Shown here in pieces: positions 44,913 through 54,254 of a stretch of 64,000 nucleotides of DNA. The notes under the pieces were generated by a model, which ran no database searches, was not told where the DNA came from, and saw nothing but the letters and a program-made list of their open reading frames with translations. The stretch comes from Clostridium gallinarum. Its GTDB lineage: Bacteria; Bacillota; Clostridia; Clostridiales; Clostridiaceae. Position 1 is the stretch's first letter. Each line of letters opens with the position of its first letter. The stretch spans positions 54,739 to 118,738 of the forward strand of contig NZ_JACSQZ010000001.1 in NCBI RefSeq assembly GCF_014836325.1, in the 5' to 3' direction. The position numbers and the translations under genes are program-made.

Positions 44913-45623
44913 CTATCTGTGTTTTCTTCGGCTTCTTGATGAACTTCTACTATCTTGATTTTGATTTGCATTCATTCCACCATTCATGTTTCCATTCATC
45001 CCGTTACCCCCCATTGAATTAAATAACATTGCTAAAGGATCCATTTGTGAATTATTTTGACTATTCATATTAGCCATGTTATTCATATTATTTGGGTTTT
45101 GTTGATTTTGTTGTCCTTGTTGACTGCCTGGATTTCCACCGTTCATTAACATATTCATTAATTGATTCATATCAACACTATTGTTTCTATTCATGTTTTG
45201 ATTTCTATTCATATTTTGGTTTCTTTGTTGCGCTTGTTGTTGATTTTGTTGTGGCTGTTGATTTAATCCATTCATAAGCATTGATAAAGGATTATTATTC
45301 ATATTAGCGTTCATATTTCCATTCATATTATTTGGCATATTCATATTGTTTCCGCCCATTAACATACTTAACAATTGATTTATACCATTTCCTTGGTTCA
45401 TATTATTTCCTTGTGGCATTCCTCCACCCATGCCATTCATTAGCATAGATAATGGATTATTTCCTTGACCTTGACCTTGGCCGCTTCGTTGTCCTCCCAT
45501 TCCACCCATCATGGAACTGAAAAGCATATTCATAAGTGGGTTTCCACCTCCGCCCATTCCAGGCATTCCTCCACCCATTTGGCCTCCCATAAGTCCTTTA
45601 AAAAGCATATCCATCATTTGCAT
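44913..45623 (-). CDS. Low-complexity Met/Asn/Gln/Gly-rich repeat protein
   Basis: Not recognised. The 236-aa product is made of Met, Asn, Gly and Gln with a basic Arg/Ser-rich tail (SSRSRRKHR). Embedded are seven short hydrophobic repeats, roughly [N/D]PLxMLxxxMGG, at residues 4-14, 28-41, 56-67, 82-91, 111-120, 153-163 and 195-206, separated by disordered N/Q/G linkers of 15-35 residues. There is no signal peptide or long membrane segment. The ATG has AGGAGA eight bases upstream, which supports a real gene. Its architecture resembles sticker-and-spacer proteins that self-assemble. The stop codon abuts repeat R3. A structural, coat-like or condensate role is a guess. Confidence 0.75.
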   Translation of the reverse strand: MQMMDMLFKGLMGGQMGGGMPGMGGGGNPLMNMLFSSMMGGMGGQRSGQGQGQGNNPLSMLMNGMGGGMPQGNNMNQGNGINQLLSMLMGGNNMNMPNNMNGNMNANMNNNPLSMLMNGLNQQPQQNQQQAQQRNQNMNRNQNMNRNNSVDMNQLMNMLMNGGNPGSQQGQQNQQNPNNMNNMANMNSQNNSQMDPLAMLFNSMGGNGMNGNMNGGMNANQNQDSRSSSRSRRKHR

Positions 45624-45695
45624 ATGGTTATCTCCTATTTTATTACTATTAATATATAAGTATTTCTTTTCATATGCTTTTGCTACATAAATAAT

Positions 45696-47375
45696 TTATT
45701 TTTTTGTATTGACAAAGTCCTTATACATGGAATTTACCTTAAATCTATTTCTCTCTAGAAATTCATTAATTTCTTTATTGTTATTATTAATACTCATTGC
45801 TACTTTCATTCTCTCTTCTATAAACCCAGTAATAAGATAAAGATTTCTTATACTATAATCATTATGCTTTTCTATTATATCTTCTTTCATTTGATTTATA
45901 AGTGAATTATATACATCAAATAAATAATTCTTCATATCTTTAATTTTATAAGGAAAAATGTACTTATTTGCAAACATTGTTAACAATGCTCCTATAATAA
46001 CAAATATAATTCTTGTAATTACCAACTTAAAGGTTCCACCTAGAATTGCAGCTGATGCTACTGCTGATACAGTTATACAAACCATCTTTTGTCTATAATT
46101 TTTACTAAATGGATCTAAATAACCAGCTAAAAGAATAATTGCTGATCTTATAGTTTGATTTTTTATAGTTCCAAAAGCTATAAGAACTATTATTCCACCT
46201 ATAAATGTTGCTATAACTCTATCTTTTACTCTTTCATTAGAAGTTTCTACATAAGGTTGAATAAGTGAAAATATTGTAAAGCACATCCATCTTCCTTCAG
46301 AAAAATTAAATAATTTAGCTATAAATGCAGTAATAGCACCTATTATCCCTAATCGTATTGCATATCTAACCTTAGCTGAATCAATATTAAAATTTCTTTT
46401 ATGAATAGCTATATTATGAAAATGATATGGAATATCGTATTCTTTTTTTATAGTTTTCTTTTCCTTACCACTTAAACTCCCTATACTTTCTACTTCCCTA
46501 TAAAGAATACTTATTAAATCAACAATTTCATTTACATAGTCCCTATTTATATCCTTTATTCCTATATATTCTTTTATAGCATCTATATCTTTTAACTCAA
46601 ATTTTCTATCTCTTATATTTTTAACTTCATTATAAAGATAATCTAATAAATTTTTATAATATTGTTTATTTTTTTCTAAACTAATCTTATCTAATAGTAT
46701 ATTTATTCTTTCTAATGACCATATAATATCAGTTACTATTATTCCATCACTAGTTATATAATAATCATCTACTCTTTTATCATAAACAACTCTTTTTAAA
46801 TAATTTATTGACTCTGTTATTTCTAAGTTTTCCTTATTAAATTCTTTATTTTCTTGTATTAATCTTATTTTGGCTAATATAATATCACTAATTTTATTTA
46901 TAGATTTTGTTCCTGTTTTAAAAACCTTATCCTTGTTAACAATAAATTGAATTATCATTATAAAAATACTTCCAAAAAATAATGATATAAATCTATTAAA
47001 TAATTCAACTCCTTCTACTGGATAAAAAAGCATAAAGAAATACTGAAGTCCAAAGGGCACTACTATAGACTTTTTTAAATTTCCACTAAAGAAATACCCT
47101 ATTACAAAAAGAGCAATAAAGTTTAATATTAGTCCAAGCCATACATTTTGAAGTGCTAAAACTGAAAATACTAAACTAAATAAATTAACTCCTAATATTT
47201 TAAAGAAATTTTTAAATGGTGCTACTGTTAAATCTTTTTCCATAAGAGTTAGTGCTGTAGTTATTATAGTTACTCCAATTAAAGAATTTCCAACTCCAAA
47301 TATTGATTGAAACATTTTAACAAAAACTATTATAAATATAAATATAATTGTATTTATTATTATTTTACCTTTCAT
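45696..47375 (-). CDS. FUSC/aromatic-acid-exporter-family membrane protein
   Basis: Inner-membrane protein of 559 aa with the architecture of FUSC/ArAE transporters: six membrane segments at the N terminus (about 1-150), a cytoplasmic helical domain (about 160-330), six further segments (about 335-470, including GRWMCFTIFSLIQPYVETSNERVKDRVIATFIGG, the family hallmark) and a C-terminal tail. The hallmark resembles the R-A-x2-GT segment of FUSC_2. The start chosen is the ATG after GGGAGG; a frame eight codons longer would bury this site. It is transcribed alone, downstream of the VWA operon terminator. Likely exports aromatic or amphipathic acids; substrate unknown. Confidence 0.85.
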   Translation of the reverse strand: MKGKIIINTIIFIFIIVFVKMFQSIFGVGNSLIGVTIITTALTLMEKDLTVAPFKNFFKILGVNLFSLVFSVLALQNVWLGLILNFIALFVIGYFFSGNLKKSIVVPFGLQYFFMLFYPVEGVELFNRFISLFFGSIFIMIIQFIVNKDKVFKTGTKSINKISDIILAKIRLIQENKEFNKENLEITESINYLKRVVYDKRVDDYYITSDGIIVTDIIWSLERINILLDKISLEKNKQYYKNLLDYLYNEVKNIRDRKFELKDIDAIKEYIGIKDINRDYVNEIVDLISILYREVESIGSLSGKEKKTIKKEYDIPYHFHNIAIHKRNFNIDSAKVRYAIRLGIIGAITAFIAKLFNFSEGRWMCFTIFSLIQPYVETSNERVKDRVIATFIGGIIVLIAFGTIKNQTIRSAIILLAGYLDPFSKNYRQKMVCITVSAVASAAILGGTFKLVITRIIFVIIGALLTMFANKYIFPYKIKDMKNYLFDVYNSLINQMKEDIIEKHNDYSIRNLYLITGFIEERMKVAMSINNNNKEINEFLERNRFKVNSMYKDFVNTKK

Positions 47376-47496
47376 TATAAAACCTCCCTTTTGATACAAG
47401 AAAAAATACTATCACAATAAATTTTCAATTTCAATAACGCTTACTTTTTGAATTTTTCATTAATATTATTAGCATTTTTTATATAAAACTCTCTTC

Positions 47497-47572
47497 AAAA
47501 AAAAGAAGTAAATATATTATGTTAGTTAAGCTATAATAAACTCAAGTTATCCTAACATAAAATATTTACTTC
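47497..47572 (-). terminator. Long hairpin with T tract, second terminator after the VWA operon
   Basis: GAAGTAAATATATTATGTTAG (47505-47525) pairs with CTAACATAAAATATTTACTTC (47552-47572) with one mismatch; TTTTTTTT follows on the minus strand. The rest of 47376-47748 contains element B4 and no gene. Confidence 0.75.
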
Positions 47573-47657
47573 AAATTAATTTTCTAAACTTTATTATAGT
47601 AAAATCCTTATTCATCTGTAACTCGTCCATAGATATAATTTCCTAAACAATAACAAA

Positions 47658-47729
47658 AAGTGTTAACATATCATAGCAAGGTGACTTGGAGCGCATGCGA
47701 CGGAACCTGGATATGCTATGTTAACACTT
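47658..47729. repeat. Palindromic repeat, type B, copy B4 (core inverted)
   Basis: A 72-bp element, arms AAGTGTTAACATATCATA/TATGCTATGTTAACACTT with one mismatch. The two variable stem pairs are C-G and A-T, again compensatory. Here the conserved core reads GGTGACTTGGAGCGCATGCG on the plus strand, opposite to all other copies, while the flanking T tract still points along the minus strand. It begins 20 bp past the VWA operon's last stop codon. Confidence 0.9.
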
Positions 47730-47748
47730 GATGTTTGAAGAAGAAAAT

Positions 47749-50559
47749 TTATAGCCCCTTTCTATCGTTTTTCTTTTTAAGTAGTGCGCTAGTATCTAGG
47801 GATTGTTTTTTATTTTCTTCCTTTGATGCTTTCTTTTTATTAATTTTAGGTTTTTTGATTTCTTTCTCTTCTTCAATTTTAATTTCTTCTTTAAGCTTTT
47901 CTTTTATTATCTTTTTCTCTTCAGTTATTGTCTTAGAAATCTTACTTTCTTTATTTATTAAATTGTCTTTTATTTTCTTTTCTTCCTTAGACTTATCTTT
48001 TCTCTTTTTAAAGCTTCTAATAAAATCTAAGTTTAATCTTCTATAGGCTATATCTAGCATAAATAATAGCATACTTATTAATAAAAGACCATTTGTTAAA
48101 TTTATTTTTTTATATTCTCTTTGAAGATTTCCCTGGAAAACTTCTTCTGGTTTATTAATAAAGCTTCCCTTTGTTTCTTTTACTACTACATCTAACTTTT
48201 CAGCATTTGTATTGAATTTATATTCATCTGAATATTGAAGTGCAAAAGCTCCTTTATAGCTACTTGTAACTTCTCCATTTTCCTCTTCTCTTATATTAAA
48301 GTTATAAAATCCTAATGAATTTAAAGGTATATTTGCAGAGAATTTTCCAGGTTCCACTTGAGATAATTCAAATTCTCCTTCTTCGCCATTTTCTCCATTA
48401 TATATTCCTTTTACCTTTGCATCTTTAGAAATATTATCATTATAAAATTCTATTTTAGCTTCATTACCTTCTTGTGATATATTTAGGTATCCTTCTTCTC
48501 CATACTTAGGAATTGTAAAGTAAACCATATTCTTTATAAGCTGTGGTCCATACTCCCAAGCTAAATAATTTTTACTCCACTGTCCATTAATATCTGAAGT
48601 AAAACTTACTGTTCTACCTATTCCATATTGCATAGCAGCTAATATTGGCTCATCATGGCTTGAACTTAAAATTTCTACTGCATTTTCTTTTATAGAAGTA
48701 CCTATATATCCAAGTAAACTAGGTATTCCATCAGAAGTTTTAACTCCTGCTAATATTTCATGATTACTTAGTATTTTAGGAGTAAATTCTTCATTTATTA
48801 TATAAGTGCCTGCTGATAATAATACTTCCTTTGCAAATATTCTAGGAATATCTGTATAAATATCTGTATAATAACCTCTTCCTCTTCCAACAGATGCTAA
48901 TTGATTTAAAAGATCTGCATTTGCCCCTTCTCCAACAGCTACTGTAGAAAGTGTAATATTATTATCATTAAATCCTTGCAATAAATTTAAATAGTTTTCA
49001 TAACCATATCCATCTTGTCCGTCTGTTAATAAAATAGTGTGTTTTATTTTCGCAGTACTTTCAAGTTGTATATTATATCCTTCTTCTAAAGCTGGATATA
49101 TAGAAGTTCCCCCTCTTATTTGTATTCCAGAAATAAGTTCTTTTATATATTCCTTATCACCAACCTTTTGAAGTGGTACAACTACATCATAAGTATCATC
49201 AAAGGCTATTACAGATATTTCATCTACTTCTCTTAAATTTTCTAATGCCTTCATTGCAGCTTCCTTGGCTAAGGTTAATTTACTTACACCAGAGCCTTCT
49301 GCACTCATACTAACTGATTTATCTATAATTAAATTTATACTTATAGCTGGAACTTCATTTTTACCTCTCTTATCCATATAAACAGGCAATACATTTTCTA
49401 GAGCTGTATCCTTATACCCTCCAAGAGCATAAGAATCTTCACCACCAAAAGTTATAAGTCCACCACCATAATCTCTTACATAAGCTTCTATATTCTCCAT
49501 AAATCCATTTGTTAAATCATCTTTATGGACATCATTAAGTACTATAGTTTTATATTCTAATAATTCATTTAATGAACTAGGTGCTGCTCCTGGTGATACT
49601 TTTTTAATATTTGCTCCTGAATTTAATAATATTTCTTCTAAAGCTTTTGAATCTCCCTTAACTCCATTTATAATAAGTATAGTTGGCTTATCCATTACAT
49701 TTGTAAAGGTACTAAATTCATTATTTACTTTATTTGTATCATCATCTGCTTCTATTAAAACTCTATATCCTTTAAAGCCCCCTGATTCTTGCTTATCTCT
49801 AAATACAAAGGAGTTTTTCCCCTTTTGAATTTGAACTTCTTGCTCTCCTACCTTAGTTCTACCAGAAAAAAGTGAAAGCTTAGCCTTCGTTGCATAATTA
49901 GATTTTATATCTATAGACACTGAAAATTCTTCTCCTACAGCTATATTATCTGGCACCTTTACGCTATCTACGTAAACTTCATTTCCTTTTTCTCCAGTTA
50001 CCTTATATACTTTAAAATCTATTTTTTGTTCATTTATTAATGGAATAGATTTTAAAATATCTCCTTGATTTTCTTCTCCATCAGTTATCAAGACAATTCT
50101 CTTTGACCCGCCTCTTTCAAATAGACTTAAAGAGCTTTCTATTGCCTCTTGGATATTAGTAGCTGTAACTACAGGACTTTCATTTATAGATTTATATTCT
50201 TTCTTTTTATTTAAAATCTTATCTATTTTTGAATTATCACCAAATAGTACTACTCCAGATTTATTTCCCCTTGGCATATCTTCTAGTGCTGCACTTATAA
50301 AATCTTTCCCTGATTCTTCAAAATCACCAATACTTTCAGATACATCTAATAAAAATACTGTTGAAATATTTCTTCCCTTTAAATTAACTGTTATATTACC
50401 AAATGCTAATATAAGTAAAGCAAAAATTAGTGTTCTACTTATAAATACTACTAACTCATTTTTATTCCATGGCCTATATTTTTTAAAACTATAAATCATA
50501 AAGGCAAAAACTAATGGGACTAGTATTAAAAAATATAAATTTCCTATTTCTATCTTCAT
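47749..50559 (-). CDS. Large VWA-domain membrane protein with glutamine-amidotransferase-like domain
   Basis: A 936-aa envelope protein ending the MoxR operon. Two N-terminal membrane segments (about 5-55) precede a first VWA domain (MIDAS DVSES, about residue 80), Ig-like segments (about 215-300), a class I amidotransferase-like fold without obvious catalytic Cys (GGGLITFGGEDSYALGGYKD, about 370) and a second VWA domain (IDKSVSMS, about 420). After further Ig-like parts and one membrane segment (about 855) the last 75 residues are a Lys/Glu-rich cytoplasmic coiled coil. It resembles BatA-like and 'VWA/GATase' proteins. With MoxR and DUF58 it likely builds a metal-dependent protein-protein interaction complex in the membrane. 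Confidence 0.85.
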   Translation of the reverse strand: MKIEIGNLYFLILVPLVFAFMIYSFKKYRPWNKNELVVFISRTLIFALLILAFGNITVNLKGRNISTVFLLDVSESIGDFEESGKDFISAALEDMPRGNKSGVVLFGDNSKIDKILNKKKEYKSINESPVVTATNIQEAIESSLSLFERGGSKRIVLITDGEENQGDILKSIPLINEQKIDFKVYKVTGEKGNEVYVDSVKVPDNIAVGEEFSVSIDIKSNYATKAKLSLFSGRTKVGEQEVQIQKGKNSFVFRDKQESGGFKGYRVLIEADDDTNKVNNEFSTFTNVMDKPTILIINGVKGDSKALEEILLNSGANIKKVSPGAAPSSLNELLEYKTIVLNDVHKDDLTNGFMENIEAYVRDYGGGLITFGGEDSYALGGYKDTALENVLPVYMDKRGKNEVPAISINLIIDKSVSMSAEGSGVSKLTLAKEAAMKALENLREVDEISVIAFDDTYDVVVPLQKVGDKEYIKELISGIQIRGGTSIYPALEEGYNIQLESTAKIKHTILLTDGQDGYGYENYLNLLQGFNDNNITLSTVAVGEGANADLLNQLASVGRGRGYYTDIYTDIPRIFAKEVLLSAGTYIINEEFTPKILSNHEILAGVKTSDGIPSLLGYIGTSIKENAVEILSSSHDEPILAAMQYGIGRTVSFTSDINGQWSKNYLAWEYGPQLIKNMVYFTIPKYGEEGYLNISQEGNEAKIEFYNDNISKDAKVKGIYNGENGEEGEFELSQVEPGKFSANIPLNSLGFYNFNIREEENGEVTSSYKGAFALQYSDEYKFNTNAEKLDVVVKETKGSFINKPEEVFQGNLQREYKKINLTNGLLLISMLLFMLDIAYRRLNLDFIRSFKKRKDKSKEEKKIKDNLINKESKISKTITEEKKIIKEKLKEEIKIEEEKEIKKPKINKKKASKEENKKQSLDTSALLKKKNDRKGL

Positions 50560-50570
50560 TTTCTTGCCTC

Positions 50571-52358
50571 CTAATTTCCTCGTTTATACATTATCCATTC
50601 AAAAGCCACTACCATAATTACCAAAAGTATAAGTATAGGTGATATATTTATACCTCTTTTTAATTCAGCTTTAGAAGTTACTAAATTTTCACTTTCACTA
50701 ATATTACTTACCTTTGTGTCTCCCTCTTTTTCTGAAGGGAAGTTTACTGAAAATAATTCTTTTTCATCTAGGGCTTCTAATTTATATACTCCAAGTTCAT
50801 TTTCTTCTTTTATTTCATCACCTGAAGATATTTCTTCACTTTCACCCTTTGGATAAGTTAATGTAATATTAGAATCTAAACTAATACCACTAACTATAAT
50901 TTTATCTCCTGCTTTATAATTATTCTTATATACCATTCCACTAGAAATTAAATTTTCACCTAGTTCATACATTAATATTGGGAATTCTTTTTTTAATGGA
51001 AAATCACTATTATGAAGATCAAATGATAGGGAAGCTATTTTTCTTCCATCAACTTCTCCCTTAAAACCTATAAAATCTTCATCAATATTTAGAAACCCTC
51101 TTCCGTAATAAGGAATTTCTATTGCATTGTACTTTCCAGCAGTAAAGGTGGTACCTTCTAAGTATTTTGATACTTCTCCAATAACAGCCTTAGCTTCTCC
51201 TCCTTCTCCACCAGATACAACATTAAAAAATTCATTTGACGCTGGATTAATAAATAATATGCTTCCCTTAGATGGCATAATATCAGGTGTAACGCTATCA
51301 AATACATATAAATCATAATTATCTGAACTAGTTAAATTCGATACATTATTAGTTTTATATACTTCAGTATTTTGAATAACACTAAAAGCTTTTTCTAAGA
51401 ATAAATTTTGCTCTGTAACTATAAGAATCTTATTAACCTTTTTCTTTCCAACTACATGGTTATAAGTATTGTCTTCTAAAATCATATCTTTTCTAGATAA
51501 TTCTCCTCTTAATGTTTCAGATTTAATTGAAGACAAATCTAAGCTTATTGTTTTATTTTCCCCTTCTTTAAGACTTAGAGATTCAACTGATATAAGTTCT
51601 TCTCCATCATAAAGAGAAAAATCTCCTTCATAATCTCCTGTTCCTCTATTAGTTATAGTTGCAATTACTCTAATCTTATCTTCTAAATATTTATGAGAAA
51701 TATTATCTATAGAAGCATTTACTCCTGAATTTGCTAGGGAAACTATTTTTCCATTAACATCTCCTAATGAAAATTCTTTATCAGTAATAATAATTGCTTC
51801 ATAATCTTCTTCTATTCCCTCTCCTATAGCCTTAATAAAAGATATAGTGTCATTTATATCTCCTGTTCCATAGCTTTGCGATATAGAATCAATAATTTCA
51901 TTAGATACTTCCTTATTAAAATCTCCATTTTGAAGTAAATTACTACTTCCATCAAAGGATATAATATATGTGTTAGTATCTTCTTTAGTTGAGGATAGTA
52001 CTTCCTTTGCGAGTCGCTTTCCTTCCTCTAACCTAGTTCCATTTCCATACTCTGCCGTCATACTTGCAGTATTATCTAATACTAAAATTATATTTTTATA
52101 AGTCTTTCCTCCAAAATTTAAAAATGGTTTCATTAAGCTTAGAATTATTAGTAATAATATAATTATTTGTAAAAGTAACAGTATATTTTTTCTAAGCTTT
52201 TCCCAAGGTGTATTAGCTCTTGTATTTTTATAAACTTCACTCCATAAAAGTGTTGAAGAAATAACTTCTTCTCTATACTTTCTTTTTAATATATAAAGTA
52301 GTATTAAAAGAGGAATGGTTATTAATAAAAATAAAGGCCATAAGCTACTAAATCCCAT
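50571..52358 (-). CDS. BatA-like VWA membrane protein
   Basis: A 595-aa protein of the BatA/aerotolerance-operon type. It starts with LWPLFLLITIPLLILLYIL (membrane segment), has the BatA N-terminal linker with VISSTLLW, and a second segment near 58-80. The VWA domain carries a MIDAS as LVLDNTASMTAEYGNGTRL (D-x-T-x-S variant, about residue 95). Ig-like segments fill the middle, and the last membrane segment is just before the C-terminal MYKRGN, so most of the chain is extracytoplasmic. It lies between DUF58 and the 936-aa protein with 11-12 bp gaps and is part of one transcript. Confidence 0.87.
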   Translation of the reverse strand: MGFSSLWPLFLLITIPLLILLYILKRKYREEVISSTLLWSEVYKNTRANTPWEKLRKNILLLLQIIILLLIILSLMKPFLNFGGKTYKNIILVLDNTASMTAEYGNGTRLEEGKRLAKEVLSSTKEDTNTYIISFDGSSNLLQNGDFNKEVSNEIIDSISQSYGTGDINDTISFIKAIGEGIEEDYEAIIITDKEFSLGDVNGKIVSLANSGVNASIDNISHKYLEDKIRVIATITNRGTGDYEGDFSLYDGEELISVESLSLKEGENKTISLDLSSIKSETLRGELSRKDMILEDNTYNHVVGKKKVNKILIVTEQNLFLEKAFSVIQNTEVYKTNNVSNLTSSDNYDLYVFDSVTPDIMPSKGSILFINPASNEFFNVVSGGEGGEAKAVIGEVSKYLEGTTFTAGKYNAIEIPYYGRGFLNIDEDFIGFKGEVDGRKIASLSFDLHNSDFPLKKEFPILMYELGENLISSGMVYKNNYKAGDKIIVSGISLDSNITLTYPKGESEEISSGDEIKEENELGVYKLEALDEKELFSVNFPSEKEGDTKVSNISESENLVTSKAELKRGINISPILILLVIMVVAFEWIMYKRGN

Positions 52359-52370
52359 AATATCTTCCTC

Positions 52371-53255
52371 CTAATACAATACTCTTTTTTTATTAAATTC
52401 ACCTAGTATTATTTCTTCTATTTCCATCCCTGAACTTACACTTATAAACTTTCCACCATATTTTTTTGCTAAATCTTCAATTGATTTTTTATATACCTTC
52501 AATGTAGCTTTATACTCTTTAATTATATTTGGTGTTAAACTCATCTTTATATTTTCATTAGTTTCACTATCTATAAAGGTAATTTCATTATTAAACTCAG
52601 GATTTAACTCTTCCTCTGATAATATTTGAACTAAAATTATATCCTGTTTTTTAAAGGCTAAATATTTTAAAGCATCTTCTAAATCTTTAAGTCCTTGATT
52701 ATTAAAGAAATCAGAAACTATAACAGAAACTCCCCTAGGTGATAGAGGTCTCTTTTTTATACTTTTAGCTAAATCTGTACTTCCTTTAAATTCTAAGCTT
52801 TCTAGCTCTCTAAGTATTCTTTGAAAAGCCTTATTTCCTGCTGCAGATTTAATACTTTCTACATTTCCATTATCCATAGTAGAAATATTTACCCTATCTA
52901 AATTATTTAAGGCAATATAGCTTAGAGCTACAACTGTCTTTAAGGCTGTATCTTTTTTATTTACTGCTCCATAATCCATTGATTTAGATTTATCTATAAA
53001 GAAATTAAATATTCCTTCTCTTTCTTCCATAAAAACTTTAACAAAAAACTTATCAAACCTTCCATAGGCATTCCAATCTATTCTTCTAAAATCATCACCT
53101 GGTGCATATTCTCTATAATCTGAAAACTCAACGGATACACCCTTAGCCTTAGATTTTCTTCCTCCTTGAGTTCCAGATGAAAGCTTAAAATTTATATGCA
53201 TATTAATTTTATTTAGCTTTTTGAAAAAATCCTCATTAAATAATCTTTCACTCAT
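52371..53255 (-). CDS. DUF58-domain protein
   Basis: Cytoplasmic 294-aa protein of the DUF58 group, which is nearly always encoded next to MoxR ATPases. The defining motif is YAPGDDFRRIDWNAYGRFDKFFVKVFMEER (about residue 50-80). It is followed by a VWA-like fold with FNFFIDKSKSMDYG (D-x-S-x-S MIDAS) and VSVIVSDFF. It begins 3 bp after the MoxR stop codon, so translation is coupled. In studied systems MoxR and DUF58 act as chaperone-like modules that activate VWA or other partner proteins; that is a family inference here. Confidence 0.92.
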   Translation of the reverse strand: MSERLFNEDFFKKLNKINMHINFKLSSGTQGGRKSKAKGVSVEFSDYREYAPGDDFRRIDWNAYGRFDKFFVKVFMEEREGIFNFFIDKSKSMDYGAVNKKDTALKTVVALSYIALNNLDRVNISTMDNGNVESIKSAAGNKAFQRILRELESLEFKGSTDLAKSIKKRPLSPRGVSVIVSDFFNNQGLKDLEDALKYLAFKKQDIILVQILSEEELNPEFNNEITFIDSETNENIKMSLTPNIIKEYKATLKVYKKSIEDLAKKYGGKFISVSSGMEIEEIILGEFNKKRVLY

Positions 53256-53258
53256 GAG

Positions 53259-54242
53259 CTACACAACCTTTAAATCTTCTAATAGTTTATCTATAATACT
53301 TTCTTCAGTTAATCCTTCTGTTATAGCATCAAAATTTAATATAAGTCTATGTCTTAGAATTGGATAAGCCAAAACTTTTATATCTTCAAAGGAAACATTA
53401 AGCCTACCTTCCATTACAGCCCTAACCTTTGCTCCACTAATTATCCCTTGAGCTGCTCTTGGACTTGCTCCTGCCTCTACATATTTTTTAACTATTTCGG
53501 AACCCTCTTCTATTTCAGGATGAGTAGCTAATATTAGTTTTAAAGCATATTCCTTAACAGAGTCTGCAATTTTAACTTCTCTTATTGCCTCTCTTATTTT
53601 TAAGATTTCATCCCCTTGAAGAACAGAATTAATTTCAGTTTTTTCATTAGTTAATGTTAAATCCATTATTTCCTTTAACTCTTGTAAATTTGGAAAATCT
53701 ACATTTAGCTTAAATAAAAATCTATCTAACTGAGCTTCTGGAAGTGGATATGTTCCCTCTTGCTCTATTGGATTTTGAGTTGCAAGCACCATAAATGGTC
53801 TTGGCATTTCATAAGTTATTTTTCCAACTGTAACTGTTTTTTCTCCCATAGCTTCAAGTAAGGCTGATTGTGTTTTAGGAGTTGCTCTATTAATTTCATC
53901 TGCTAATAAAAGGTTAGTAAATACAGGACCCTTTTCGAATTTAAATACAGTATTGTCATTTTCCTTTACAACTATATTAGTTCCAACAACATCTGCGGGC
54001 ATTAAATCAGGTGTAAATTGAATTCTAGAAAACTTTAAATCTAATACCTTTCCTATTGTCTTTACTAATTGAGTTTTTCCCATTCCTGGCATACCTTCTA
54101 AAAGTACATTTCCATCAGCAAATATAGCAACTAAAACATTTCTTATTATATCCTTTTGACCTATAATCCCTTTTGATATTTCTTCTTCGCATTTTCTTAT
54201 TTTCTCTGAAATTTCTAGCATTTCTTTTTCATTTATTTCCAT
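53259..54242 (-). CDS. MoxR-family AAA+ ATPase
   Basis: Chaperone-like AAA+ ATPase of 327 aa. Walker A is LEGMPGMGKTQLVKT (about residue 46), Walker B LLLADEINRATPKTQSALLEAM (about 113), sensor 1 LATQNPIEQEGTYPLPEAQLDRF and sensor 2 in GASPRAAQG, all typical of the MRP/MoxR branch. It sits at the centre of an operon with DUF58 and VWA proteins, which are its usual partners. Gaps to neighbours are 12 and 3 bp. The client is presumably one or both VWA membrane proteins downstream. Confidence 0.95.
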   Translation of the reverse strand: MEINEKEMLEISEKIRKCEEEISKGIIGQKDIIRNVLVAIFADGNVLLEGMPGMGKTQLVKTIGKVLDLKFSRIQFTPDLMPADVVGTNIVVKENDNTVFKFEKGPVFTNLLLADEINRATPKTQSALLEAMGEKTVTVGKITYEMPRPFMVLATQNPIEQEGTYPLPEAQLDRFLFKLNVDFPNLQELKEIMDLTLTNEKTEINSVLQGDEILKIREAIREVKIADSVKEYALKLILATHPEIEEGSEIVKKYVEAGASPRAAQGIISGAKVRAVMEGRLNVSFEDIKVLAYPILRHRLILNFDAITEGLTEESIIDKLLEDLKVV

Positions 54243-54254
54243 GAATTTACCCCC

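Noticed and set aside
45092..45659. Short plus-strand frames opposite the Met/Asn-rich gene
   Set aside because: Low-complexity DNA opens frames on both strands; only the minus-strand frame has a ribosome binding site and internally repeated motifs.
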